A DNA stretch of 64,000 nt from Paludibacteraceae bacterium (lineage in GTDB: Bacteria > Bacteroidota > Bacteroidia > Bacteroidales > Paludibacteraceae), in assembly GCA_017464025.1 (NCBI GenBank), contig JAFUEI010000014.1, positions 1 through 64,000 of the forward strand, given 5' to 3'. How positions within the stretch are numbered: the first letter of the stretch is position 1; each line of letters starts with the position of its first letter. The notes beneath the pieces were generated by a model that searched no databases, had not been told where the DNA came from, and worked only from the letters and a program-made list of their open reading frames with translations. Both the position numbers and the translations under genes were made by a program. Shown piece after piece: positions 35,837 to 42,809 of this stretch.

Positions 35837-37117
35837 TCATCTGTACATCTTCAGTTTCTGCCCGATGCGTATGTTGTCGTTCTTCATGTTGTTCCATTTC
35901 TTTATCTTGGTTACGGTGGTGCGTTGCCGCTTGGCGATGGTGCCTAATACGTCGCCTTTCTTCACGGTGTACCAGTACATGCCGCTGGCAGGATAACCGT
36001 CGGCAGCCGTCTTCTGCGCAAGGTCTATCTTCTCGCGCCGGTTGTTGATGAGACTGTCGGATTTGTATCTCAAGATGCTGTCCTGCAGTTCAATAAAAGC
36101 CCCTGTCTGTTCTATGGGAAGGCAGAGCGCGTATGGCTTTCCTCCCGGCAGTATGTCCCAGCGGTATTGAGGATTCAGGCGGCGCAGTTCCGTTAGCGGT
36201 ATGCCCGTCACTTCGCTCACTTGCAGCAGGTGCATCCGCTGCTCCGTTACGATGGTGTCGGTGGCTAACACCCTGTCGGGCAGGGCAGCGCAGATGTTGT
36301 GCTCGTCAGCGTATGTCAGGGCGTAGTTCGCGGCGATGAAGATGGGCAGATACGAGCGTGTCTCGCGGGGCAGGTAAGGGTAGATGCCCCAGAAGTCGCG
36401 TTTGCCGCCTGCACGGCGGATGGCTTTGTTCACGTTCCCCGGACCGCAGTTGTAGGCGGCTATGACGAGGTTCCAGTCATGATATACTGCGTACAGTTCT
36501 TTCAGAAAGCGGCAGGCCGCATCTGTGGCTTTGATGGGGTCTAACCGCTCGTCCACAAGGCTGTTCACCTCCAGTCCGCACAACTTTCCCGTGGCGGGCA
36601 TGAACTGCCACAGCCCGGCCGCTCCTACGCGTGAGTAGGCGGTCGGGTTCAGTCCCGACTCAATCACAGGCAGGTGCTTCAGCTCTTCCGGCAGACTATA
36701 GCGGTGCAGCGCATCGGTGAAGAGGGGAAAATAGTAGCCGGACAGCATGCGAAGACGGCTCAAGCGTGCCGGATTACGCCGGACATACAGGTCGATGAAG
36801 CGCCGCACGGCTGTGTTGTAGGGCATCTCTATCACGCACGGCATCAGTTGCAGACGGCTTATATACACCGAGTCCGGCAGCGAGGCCGTGTCAGGCTGAC
36901 CCGTGCAGCCCGTGGTGTCAAGCCAGCGTAGCGTGTGGGCTAACAGCAGACTGTCCAAGTCGGAGGGGGTAAAGCTCACCGGCAGCGTGTCCTGCGGCAG
37001 CGTCAGTAGAGAGTCCAACGTCTCTTCGGCTGCTAAACTGTCAGTGCTGAAGAGGGTTTGTGCGCTGCCTGCGAAGGGGAGCATCAGAAGGGTCAGAAAC
37101 AGTATAGGTCGCTTCAT
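35837..37117 (-). CDS. mltD: Membrane-bound lytic murein transglycosylase D-like protein
   Basis: MltD cuts peptidoglycan glycan strands to anhydro-muramic ends. After a signal peptide (MKRPILFLTLLMLPFAGSAQ), the SLT domain contains the catalytic glutamate E153 in PVIESGLNPTAYS, the GAAGLWQFMPATGK loop and the AAYNCGPGNVNKAI motif. One LysM domain ends the protein (about residues 382-426, YTVKKGDVLGTIAKRQ), which binds glycan. No lipobox Cys is present, so attachment is not by a lipid. It follows the DUF5683 gene after one base and precedes the MerR gene; the cluster parA-parB-DUF5683-mltD is a familiar Bacteroidota arrangement. Confidence 0.93.
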   Translation of the reverse strand: MKRPILFLTLLMLPFAGSAQTLFSTDSLAAEETLDSLLTLPQDTLPVSFTPSDLDSLLLAHTLRWLDTTGCTGQPDTASLPDSVYISRLQLMPCVIEMPYNTAVRRFIDLYVRRNPARLSRLRMLSGYYFPLFTDALHRYSLPEELKHLPVIESGLNPTAYSRVGAAGLWQFMPATGKLCGLEVNSLVDERLDPIKATDAACRFLKELYAVYHDWNLVIAAYNCGPGNVNKAIRRAGGKRDFWGIYPYLPRETRSYLPIFIAANYALTYADEHNICAALPDRVLATDTIVTEQRMHLLQVSEVTGIPLTELRRLNPQYRWDILPGGKPYALCLPIEQTGAFIELQDSILRYKSDSLINNRREKIDLAQKTAADGYPASGMYWYTVKKGDVLGTIAKRQRTTVTKIKKWNNMKNDNIRIGQKLKMYR

Positions 37118-37118
37118 G

Positions 37119-37802
37119 TCAGAATCGTACGGCTATTTTCAGTTCGGCCTGCTGCGTACCAAGCGGGTCACGTGGCACGTCAGGCATGAGGTTGAGGCTC
37201 AGGTCGGGTGAGATGTCAAAGTCAAACAACTGGGCGTCCACGTAGGCGTCTATCAGCGACAAGGCATACACTATCACGGTCGCCACGATGGAGATGTCGC
37301 GGTAGCGGCGGTAGTTGTTCTGTGCTGTCTGTAGGGTCGTCGTGTAGCGGCTCCGCCCGCCCATGCGATCAACGGTATAACCGGTGGGCAGGATGGCTAC
37401 ATAACTCTTGGAAGCGTCTTCAGGGTCGTAGTTCGGGTCCACCAAGATGTCGCGATACGCCGTCTTGTAGTCGGTGTACTGCCGGTTGGTCCACGTGATG
37501 GCGTAGGCGCAACCCATGAACGCGCCATATACGATAGGAAGCTTCCAGTAGCTGCGGTTGTGAATCTGCCCGTAGCCCGGAATGATGGCACCCATCCATA
37601 CCGCTCGGTAGGGGTCCGGACGCCAGGCCTCTTTAGGCAGCACCTGTATCGCGTCCGGATTGCCTTCCGTGATGACCAGACTGTCGTGGCGGGACGTGAA
37701 TAGAGTGTCGTTGTGCGGATTATACACCTCCCGCTCCACCTCCTGCGCTTGGGCAAGAAGTGGAAGCGCAACAAGCAATATGAGGAAATTCAGGCGCTTC
37801 AA
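37119..37802 (-). CDS. DUF5683 outer-envelope protein
   Basis: A 227-residue protein with a signal peptide (KRLNFLILLVALPLLAQAQ). Its core is the conserved DUF5683 block (WMGAIIPGYGQIHNRSYWKL, then PIVYGAFMGCAYAITWTN). The start codon is TTG at 37802. No function is established, but the family regularly sits between parB and mltD in Bacteroidota, as here. A 10-bp hairpin (37823-37846) precedes it. A role in envelope organisation is a guess from context. Confidence 0.88.
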   Translation of the reverse strand: MKRLNFLILLVALPLLAQAQEVEREVYNPHNDTLFTSRHDSLVITEGNPDAIQVLPKEAWRPDPYRAVWMGAIIPGYGQIHNRSYWKLPIVYGAFMGCAYAITWTNRQYTDYKTAYRDILVDPNYDPEDASKSYVAILPTGYTVDRMGGRSRYTTTLQTAQNNYRRYRDISIVATVIVYALSLIDAYVDAQLFDFDISPDLSLNLMPDVPRDPLGTQQAELKIAVRF

Positions 37803-37822
37803 ATACTTCTATTCTCTCTTGT

Positions 37823-37846
37823 AGAGCCATTTGACCAAATGGCTCT
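37823..37846 (-). other. Perfect hairpin between parB and the DUF5683 gene
   Basis: AGAGCCATTT (37823-37832) pairs with AAATGGCTCT (37837-37846) around a four-base loop. There is no T-run, so it is more likely a processing or stabilising hairpin than a terminator. Confidence 0.6.
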
Positions 37847-37868
37847 CACCGTCAATGGCTCTCGCCCC

Positions 37869-38744
37869 TCAAGCCAAGCGCCCGAGGGTGTTCAGCAGGG
37901 CTTCTAATTGCTGCGTGTTGCCGAACGGGATAACCACTTTGCCCTTGCCCTTCTGGTTGGCCGTCACGCTTACCTCGCAGCCTAATATGCGCTGCAGTTC
38001 CTGCTCCACGTTGCCCAAACTCTTGTTCAATGCCGTGCGGCCGGCGCTTTCGGCCTTGCCCTTGTGCTCTGTCGCATCCGTCTCTCCGGCGGCCAACTGC
38101 TCCACTTTCCGCACGCTGAGGCCTTCCGCTAAAATGCGTTTGTAGAGTGCCAATTGGCTCAAGGGCTCTTTGGCAGCTAACAGGGCGCGGGCATGACCCA
38201 TGTCTATCTTCTTGTCCCTCACCCCCATCTGTATCTCGGCGGGCAGCTTCAGCAGACGCAGATAGTTGGCTATCGTGGTCCGCTTCTTGCCTACGCGCTC
38301 CGACATGCGCTCCTGCGTCAGCTGGTAGTCATCCATCAGGCGCTGGTAGGCCAAGGCTATCTCGATGGCATCCAAGTCCTCGCGCTGTATGTTCTCAATG
38401 AGGGCCATCTCCATCACCTGCTCGTCTTCGGCGGTGCGTATGTAGGCAGGCAGTGTGCTCAGACCTGCCATCTTGGCCGCGCGGTAACGCCGCTCGCCGG
38501 CAATAATGAGATAGGTGCCGTCGGCATTCTTGCGGAGTGTGACGGGCGAGATAACGCCCAACTCGCGTATCGACACGGCCAGTTCGGCCAGCGCCTCTTC
38601 GTCGAAGTTCGTGCGAGGCTGGTTCGGGTTCGGACGTATCAGGCTCAGTTCCACTTCGCTGATGGAACTGCTGCCGTTGCTTTCCACGTGACTGGTGTCT
38701 ATCAGTGCGTCCAGTCCGCGGCCTAATCCTGTGCGTGGTTTCAT
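37869..38744 (-). CDS. parB: Chromosome partitioning protein ParB
   Basis: ParB binds parS sites and loads SMC near the origin. The 291-residue product has the N-terminal CTPase region (SLIRPNPNQPRTNFDEEALA), the arginine patch GERRYRAAKMAGL and the ENIQREDLDAIEIALAYQRL segment. The central helix-turn-helix is LTQERMSERVGKKRTTIANY, and the C-terminal dimerisation domain follows. It starts three bases after the parA stop on the minus strand. I did not find a clear parS (TGTTTCACGTGAAACA-like) sequence in the window. Confidence 0.95.
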   Translation of the reverse strand: MKPRTGLGRGLDALIDTSHVESNGSSSISEVELSLIRPNPNQPRTNFDEEALAELAVSIRELGVISPVTLRKNADGTYLIIAGERRYRAAKMAGLSTLPAYIRTAEDEQVMEMALIENIQREDLDAIEIALAYQRLMDDYQLTQERMSERVGKKRTTIANYLRLLKLPAEIQMGVRDKKIDMGHARALLAAKEPLSQLALYKRILAEGLSVRKVEQLAAGETDATEHKGKAESAGRTALNKSLGNVEQELQRILGCEVSVTANQKGKGKVVIPFGNTQQLEALLNTLGRLA

Positions 38745-38747
38745 ATC

Positions 38748-39503
38748 TTATCGTTTAAGCAGTTCTTTGGCGAGGTCGCGATAGTTATGCGCTCCTTTCG
38801 ACTGCGGGTCGTAGGTGAGCACCGGCATGCCGTAGCTCGGAGCTTCCGACAGGCGCACGTTGCGGGCGATACTCGTCTTGAACACGAGTTCGCCGAAGTG
38901 GCGGCGCACCTCTTCATGCACCTGGTTGGCCAAACGCAACCGGTTGTCGTACATCGTCAGCAAAAAGCCCTCTATCTGGAGCTGCGGGTTCAGTTTCGAT
39001 TTGATAATCTTTATCGTGTTCAGCAGTTTCGAGATGCCCTCTAAGGCGAAGTACTCGCACTGCACCGGTATTATCACCGAGTCGCTGGCCGTCAGGCAGT
39101 TTACCGTAATCACGCCTAACGAGGGCGAGCAGTCGATGAGGATGAAATCGTAGTCGCTGCGTAGGGGCTCTATCAGCCGCTTGAGCAGCAACTCCCTATC
39201 GTCCATGCGGATTAGTTCTATCTCGGCTCCGATGAGGTCTATGTGGGCAGGCAGCAGACTCAGGTTCTCCACCTGTGTGCCGACGATGGCTTCGCGGGCC
39301 GGTACGCCGTTCACCATACATTCGTAGATGGTGTTCTGCAGACTGCGGATGTCAATGCCCAAACCCGACGACGCGTTGGCCTGAGGGTCGGCATCAATGA
39401 GGAGCACTTTCTGCCCCTGTTCCGCTAAGGCAGCGGCTAAGTTGATGGAGGTCGTGGTTTTGCCTACGCCCCCTTTCTGGTTGGCTATCGATATGATTTT
39501 CAT
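38748..39503 (-). CDS. parA: Chromosome partitioning ATPase ParA
   Basis: ParA/Soj is a deviant-Walker ATPase that works with ParB in chromosome segregation. I chose the ATG at 39503 (MKIISIANQKGGVGKTTTSI) because the family begins directly with the P-loop. The longer open frame upstream overlaps the GT9 gene and lacks any family similarity. The 251-residue length is standard. KGGVGKTT (deviant Walker A, with the signature lysine) is near residue 10 and LLIDADPQANASSGLG follows near 40. The start overlaps the GT9 stop by ATGA, tying partitioning to the upstream sugar transferase in one operon. Confidence 0.95.
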   Translation of the reverse strand: MKIISIANQKGGVGKTTTSINLAAALAEQGQKVLLIDADPQANASSGLGIDIRSLQNTIYECMVNGVPAREAIVGTQVENLSLLPAHIDLIGAEIELIRMDDRELLLKRLIEPLRSDYDFILIDCSPSLGVITVNCLTASDSVIIPVQCEYFALEGISKLLNTIKIIKSKLNPQLQIEGFLLTMYDNRLRLANQVHEEVRRHFGELVFKTSIARNVRLSEAPSYGMPVLTYDPQSKGAHNYRDLAKELLKR

Positions 39504-40570
39504 ACGTTCTTGTTGGTTGTTTCCGTTGTTCTGGTTGTCTCTGTTTCTATGTCCATCTTGCGGATGACCTCTTCGGCCGTGAATTGCTTGCATAGGTAGT
39601 TTCCGTAGAGGCAGCGGTTGCGGCCGTGGTTGGTGCAGGGTCGGCAGCTCAGCGGCATCTCTAACCGGTCTTCCGACCGCTGGTTCCACCCGTAGAAACC
39701 CGTGTAAGGGTGGGTCCCGCACCATACGCTTACGGCCCGAAGACCCACTATTGAGGCTAAATGCTGGTTGGCGGAGTCCATGCAGAGCATCACGTCAAGT
39801 TTCCGCATCAGCTCTAACTCTTCTTCTAACGGCAACTGGCCTGCCACCGACACCACGTTGGGTAGTACGCTGGCCCACTGGCGCAGTATCTCGCATTCTA
39901 TCTCACCCGCACCGAACAGCCATACGCGTGTGTCCGGCAGGCCGGCATAGTGTTGCATCACCTCTTTCGTGATGCGGTAGGGCAGCATGTTCGTCTTGCT
40001 CTTCGCAAAGGGCGCGATGCCTATCCAGCTGCCCTGCTTCCGTCCGTACCGTTCTTCCACGGCGGCCGCGGCTGTTGCGTTCACAGGCAGGGCGCGGAAA
40101 TGCTCGTCGGTCTTCAGCCCCGCCTTCTGGAAGGTTTGGGCATAACGTTCAAACTCGGTGGGCAGTTGCTTGCTCTGCTGCCAGCCCCGGAAGCGCAGAC
40201 GCCGCTTCTCGCGCCTGCCGTAGTCGATGCGATAGACCGGCACCCCGGCTATGCGGAGCAGAGCGCTTAACAGGCGCGTGCGTAGCACGTCCTGCAGGTC
40301 TATCACGGCGTCAATGCGGTAGCGGCGGTGAAGTTCGCGGTAGAGCGATACCACGCCCCGCATGCCATGACGCTGGCCTGTGAAGTCCGCCGTTACGGTC
40401 TCTACATTTTTCATGCCAAAGAACATCGCCTGCAGACGTTTCCGGCATACCACCACAAAGGTGTCATCCGGCTGCAGCCGGCTCAGCGAATCGACAATCG
40501 GCACCGTCATCGCTACATTGCCTACACTCGAAAATCGCAGAATCAAATATGTCTTTCCCTTATTGTCCAC
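39500..40570 (-). CDS. Family 9 glycosyltransferase (ADP-heptose/LPS heptosyltransferase-like)
   Basis: A 356-residue GT-B enzyme of the heptosyltransferase family: YLILRFSSVGNVAMTVPIVD at the start, IDAVIDLQDVLRTRLLSALL in the acceptor half, and the donor-site region IGIAPFAKSKTNMLPYRITKE with CMDSANQHLASIVGLRAVSVWCGTHP shortened as CMDSANQHLASIVG. Members add heptose or related sugars to the LPS core or lipid A. The start is GTG at 40570. It is the first gene of the par/mltD operon and has a clear Bacteroidota promoter about 95 bases upstream, divergent from the tRNA-Phe promoter. Confidence 0.9.
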   Translation of the reverse strand: MDNKGKTYLILRFSSVGNVAMTVPIVDSLSRLQPDDTFVVVCRKRLQAMFFGMKNVETVTADFTGQRHGMRGVVSLYRELHRRYRIDAVIDLQDVLRTRLLSALLRIAGVPVYRIDYGRREKRRLRFRGWQQSKQLPTEFERYAQTFQKAGLKTDEHFRALPVNATAAAAVEERYGRKQGSWIGIAPFAKSKTNMLPYRITKEVMQHYAGLPDTRVWLFGAGEIECEILRQWASVLPNVVSVAGQLPLEEELELMRKLDVMLCMDSANQHLASIVGLRAVSVWCGTHPYTGFYGWNQRSEDRLEMPLSCRPCTNHGRNRCLYGNYLCKQFTAEEVIRKMDIETETTRTTETTNKNV

Positions 40571-40663
40571 ACGTAAACTTTCACTACGAATGCATCGCCC
40601 TCACTCCTGTAGAGACGTGCCCTTGCGCGTCTTCCCTTCGCATGGGGAGATTTATCAAGTCGG

Positions 40664-40695
40664 CAAAATTACAACTTTCCCCTCATATATACAAA
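40664..40695 (-). promoter_or_regulatory. Promoter of the GT9-parA-parB-mltD operon
   Basis: Minus strand -33 TTTG (complement of 40692-40695), 20-bp spacer, -7 TAATTTTG (complement of 40664-40671). Confidence 0.8.
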
Positions 40696-40731
40696 TTCCG
40701 CCGACAAAAATGAAAAAACTTTACGCTTGCT

Positions 40732-40763
40732 CTTGCGTATGTCAGAAACTTGTTGTACTTTTG
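40732..40763 (+). promoter_or_regulatory. Promoter of tRNA-Phe
   Basis: -33 CTTG at 40732-40735, 20-bp spacer, -7 TACTTTTG at 40756-40763. The 13 bases TCTTGCGTATGTC at 40731-40743, and an A-tract upstream, are repeated in the TetR promoter at 58735. Confidence 0.75.
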
Positions 40764-40831
40764 CACCCGCTTTCGTGAGAGCGAAGGACGCTGCGGAACC
40801 TGCCGCGCATCTGTAGGGGTCTGCATAGCGA

Positions 40832-40904
40832 GGTGCCATAGCTCAGATGGTAGAGCAAAGGACTGAAAATCCTTGTGTCCCCGGTTCGATTCCTGGTGGC
40901 ACCA
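40832..40904 (+). tRNA. tRNA-Phe (GAA anticodon)
   Basis: A 73-base cloverleaf: acceptor arms GGTGCCA and TGGCACC, D-arm GCTCAGATGGTAGAGC, anticodon stem AGGA/TCCT around CTGAAAA (anticodon GAA), T-loop TTCGATT. The T-stem has one C-T mismatch as I fold it. CCA is not fully encoded. It has its own promoter and terminator. Confidence 0.93.
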
Positions 40905-40905
40905 C

Positions 40906-40941
40906 ACAAAAGAAAGACGACCACGGTCGTCTTTCTTTTGT
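40906..40941 (+). terminator. Terminator of tRNA-Phe
   Basis: Sixteen perfect base pairs (40906-40921 with 40926-40941) and a four-base loop. The 3' arm is U-rich (CTTTCTTTTGT) and runs into TATTTATATTT. It lies directly after the tRNA and may also act on the convergent minus-strand kinase gene. Confidence 0.88.
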
Positions 40942-40962
40942 ATTTATATTTATATTTATATT
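40941..40962. repeat. 6-bp tandem repeat (TATTTA)
   Basis: About 3.7 copies of TATTTA directly after the tRNA-Phe terminator; it overlaps the stop codon of the NadR-like gene. Confidence 0.75.
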
Positions 40963-41449
40963 ACGCTGTCTTTCCTCTCTGTTCGGAAGCCGTTCCCTCC
41001 TCATGCCGCACAATCTCATACGGCACGCCCGTTTGCTTCACTTCCTCGATATACCAGTTGAACAGCTCTTCCCGCCGGTGCGGATTCTCCCGCACGGGGT
41101 CGGGTACGAAGGGCAGGTCGGGGGCGCATATCAGATAGCGGTCCATCGGATAGCGGCGCAACGCCTCCTCTATCCACGGCGGACAACTGCCGTATTTGTC
41201 AATCAGCCACACCTTCGTCACAATCAACTCGGTATCGAAATACACGGGTTGCCGCTCGTATTCGGCTCGTATCTCCTCAATCTGCCGCCGGGCTATCCTG
41301 AGCACGTCCTCCTGTGTGTAGGGGCGGCCTGACTGCTCCACGTAGCGCCGGGCATACTCCTCCACATACGTCCCGCCCGTCTCTTGGGCGAGCCGTTGCC
41401 CGAGCGTACTCTTCCCGCTCGATTCCGGTCCTATAATCCCGATGCGCAT
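40961..41449 (-). CDS. NadR-like ATPase/ribosylnicotinamide kinase-type protein
   Basis: A 162-residue P-loop protein resembling the kinase half of NadR (AAA_28). Walker A is IIGPESSGKSTLGQRLA at residues 5-21, followed by YVEEYARRYVEQSGRPYT, a stretch typical of NadR kinase domains that recognises the nucleoside. The motif DTELIVTKVWLIDKYG and the late LICAPDLPFVPDPVRENPHR also fit. The adenylyltransferase and DNA-binding parts of full NadR are absent, so it may phosphorylate nicotinamide riboside or a related substrate. It converges with tRNA-Phe. Confidence 0.82.
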   Translation of the reverse strand: MRIGIIGPESSGKSTLGQRLAQETGGTYVEEYARRYVEQSGRPYTQEDVLRIARRQIEEIRAEYERQPVYFDTELIVTKVWLIDKYGSCPPWIEEALRRYPMDRYLICAPDLPFVPDPVRENPHRREELFNWYIEEVKQTGVPYEIVRHEEGTASEQRGKTA

Positions 41450-41513
41450 ATCCTGTCTTGTTTCCGTTTCCCTGCCCCTCCGCTTATCGTAATTCCTCCC
41501 CCCGTATAGCTCC

Positions 41514-41570
41514 TCCCCCCTTGTGGGGGGACCGAGGGGGGGTATTCCCCCTGTGTTAGGACCGAGGGGG
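41514..41570. repeat. GC-rich palindrome with GACCGAGGGGG direct repeat
   Basis: TCCCCCC (41514-41520) pairs with GGGGGGA (41525-41531) around TTGT. GACCGAGGGGG occurs at 41530 and again at 41560, 30 bp apart. It sits between the NadR-like gene and the isomerase-like gene and resembles dispersed intergenic elements of Bacteroidota. Confidence 0.6.
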
Positions 41571-42761
41571 TTATCTCTCCATCACCGCCTGCACGGCCTC
41601 CGCATGGTGTCCGCTTACTATCACGTGGTGGTTGCCGATGGGGTCATTCAGTAGATAGCGGGCCGCATCATGCGTCTGCAGCACCACCTGCGTGCGGCAC
41701 AGCTGGTCTTCATATTGGTTGCGCACCAGCGTCACGTCCTCTGCAAACCACCGCTCCAGGTCACCGCTCACCTTCAGCAGGGTCGCATCGCCTGTCGGCA
41801 GTTCGCCGTGGATAGCTACACCGATGCCCGACTCGAAATGGGTGTCCCAATGATAGTCCTTCACCATGTTGAGGGGCACTGTGCAATGGGCGAACAGCAC
41901 CTCTCCCGTCTCCGGATTGATGCGGGCCGGATTGGCCTGAAAACCGCTTTGGCCGGTCAGTGCACGGCTCAGCATCATCGTCAGCAGAGCCGGTACGTCG
42001 CCTTCGCAACTGGACGGAATTCCTTCTTCGTTCAGCAGGGCCAACGCCAGACAGCCTGTGTTCTTCACTGTCGTCAGTAGGTCGAAGCAGCGTACTGTCA
42101 GGGCATCCAGCCGGTGTTTGTCCACTATTCGGCGGATGGCACCGTACAACTCCAGGGCTCCGACGAAGTAATCGCTCGGACAGGTCTTCACGCGCCGCCG
42201 CGCCGCTATCGGATAGTCGTGCTTGCGATATTCCTCCAGCAGTTCTTCCATCGGTATCTCCACCAATTCGATGCCCCAACGTGTGCGTACCTTCTCCGCG
42301 TCTGCCTGACTGGCTATCAGCCAGTCCGACGGCTTGCCTATGATGCCGGCACGCTGTCCGTTCAGGGTGCGGCGGACTTCCTCTGACTTGGCTAATGTGC
42401 GGATGCGGCGGCTGATGTAGCTCTCTTCGCCGTGAAGAATCTCCCCGTCGGCACCTTGGGCGCGCAGCCAGGTCAGTATCTCTATCGAAGCGGCTAACGA
42501 GTTGCTCTTCCCCGAGGTGAGAAGCCGCACGGGCTGCCCTTGCAGCACACCGCTCTCCCATACCTTGCGGAACAGCCCCTCCGTACCGCCGGTGCGCACG
42601 TATATCAGGTCCAGCTCCGCCTTGCCGTAGGCGCTGAAGTCGCTCTGCAACTGCATCTGCGTGTCAGGTGCTGCTATGCTTCCTAAGAAACGTTCTGTCT
42701 CGATGCCTATCGCTTTCTTGTCATGGATAGGCGACGTCAGTGTAAAAACATTGATTGTCAT
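41571..42761 (-). CDS. Fucose/arabinose isomerase-like protein
   Basis: I chose the ATG at 42761 (MTINVFTLTSPIHDKKAIGI) over one 36 bases upstream because the fold begins here. The 396-residue protein resembles the C-terminal half of L-fucose/L-arabinose isomerases: DALTVRCFDLLTTVKNTGCL, then ALALLNEEGIPSSCEGDVPA (residues about 216-255, the metal- and substrate-binding stretch with CEGD), and TGEVLFAHCTVPLNMV. The gene is not next to a kinase, aldolase or transporter, so substrate and pathway are unclear. It may be a non-canonical sugar isomerase or a regulatory relative. Not essential-looking from context. Confidence 0.78.
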   Translation of the reverse strand: MTINVFTLTSPIHDKKAIGIETERFLGSIAAPDTQMQLQSDFSAYGKAELDLIYVRTGGTEGLFRKVWESGVLQGQPVRLLTSGKSNSLAASIEILTWLRAQGADGEILHGEESYISRRIRTLAKSEEVRRTLNGQRAGIIGKPSDWLIASQADAEKVRTRWGIELVEIPMEELLEEYRKHDYPIAARRRVKTCPSDYFVGALELYGAIRRIVDKHRLDALTVRCFDLLTTVKNTGCLALALLNEEGIPSSCEGDVPALLTMMLSRALTGQSGFQANPARINPETGEVLFAHCTVPLNMVKDYHWDTHFESGIGVAIHGELPTGDATLLKVSGDLERWFAEDVTLVRNQYEDQLCRTQVVLQTHDAARYLLNDPIGNHHVIVSGHHAEAVQAVMER

Positions 42762-42809
42762 AGTATCATTAGATATATCAATTCTACAATTTCCCAAATC
42801 ATCAACTCC

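Noticed and set aside
39504..39725. N-terminal extension of ParA by 74 residues
   Set aside because: Pro/Arg-rich sequence antisense-like to the GT9 end; ParA proteins start at the P-loop and the ATGA junction fits the shorter form.
38748..40570. Possible parS site near parAB
   Set aside because: No match to the TGTTTCACGTGAAACA-type palindrome was seen in or near the genes.
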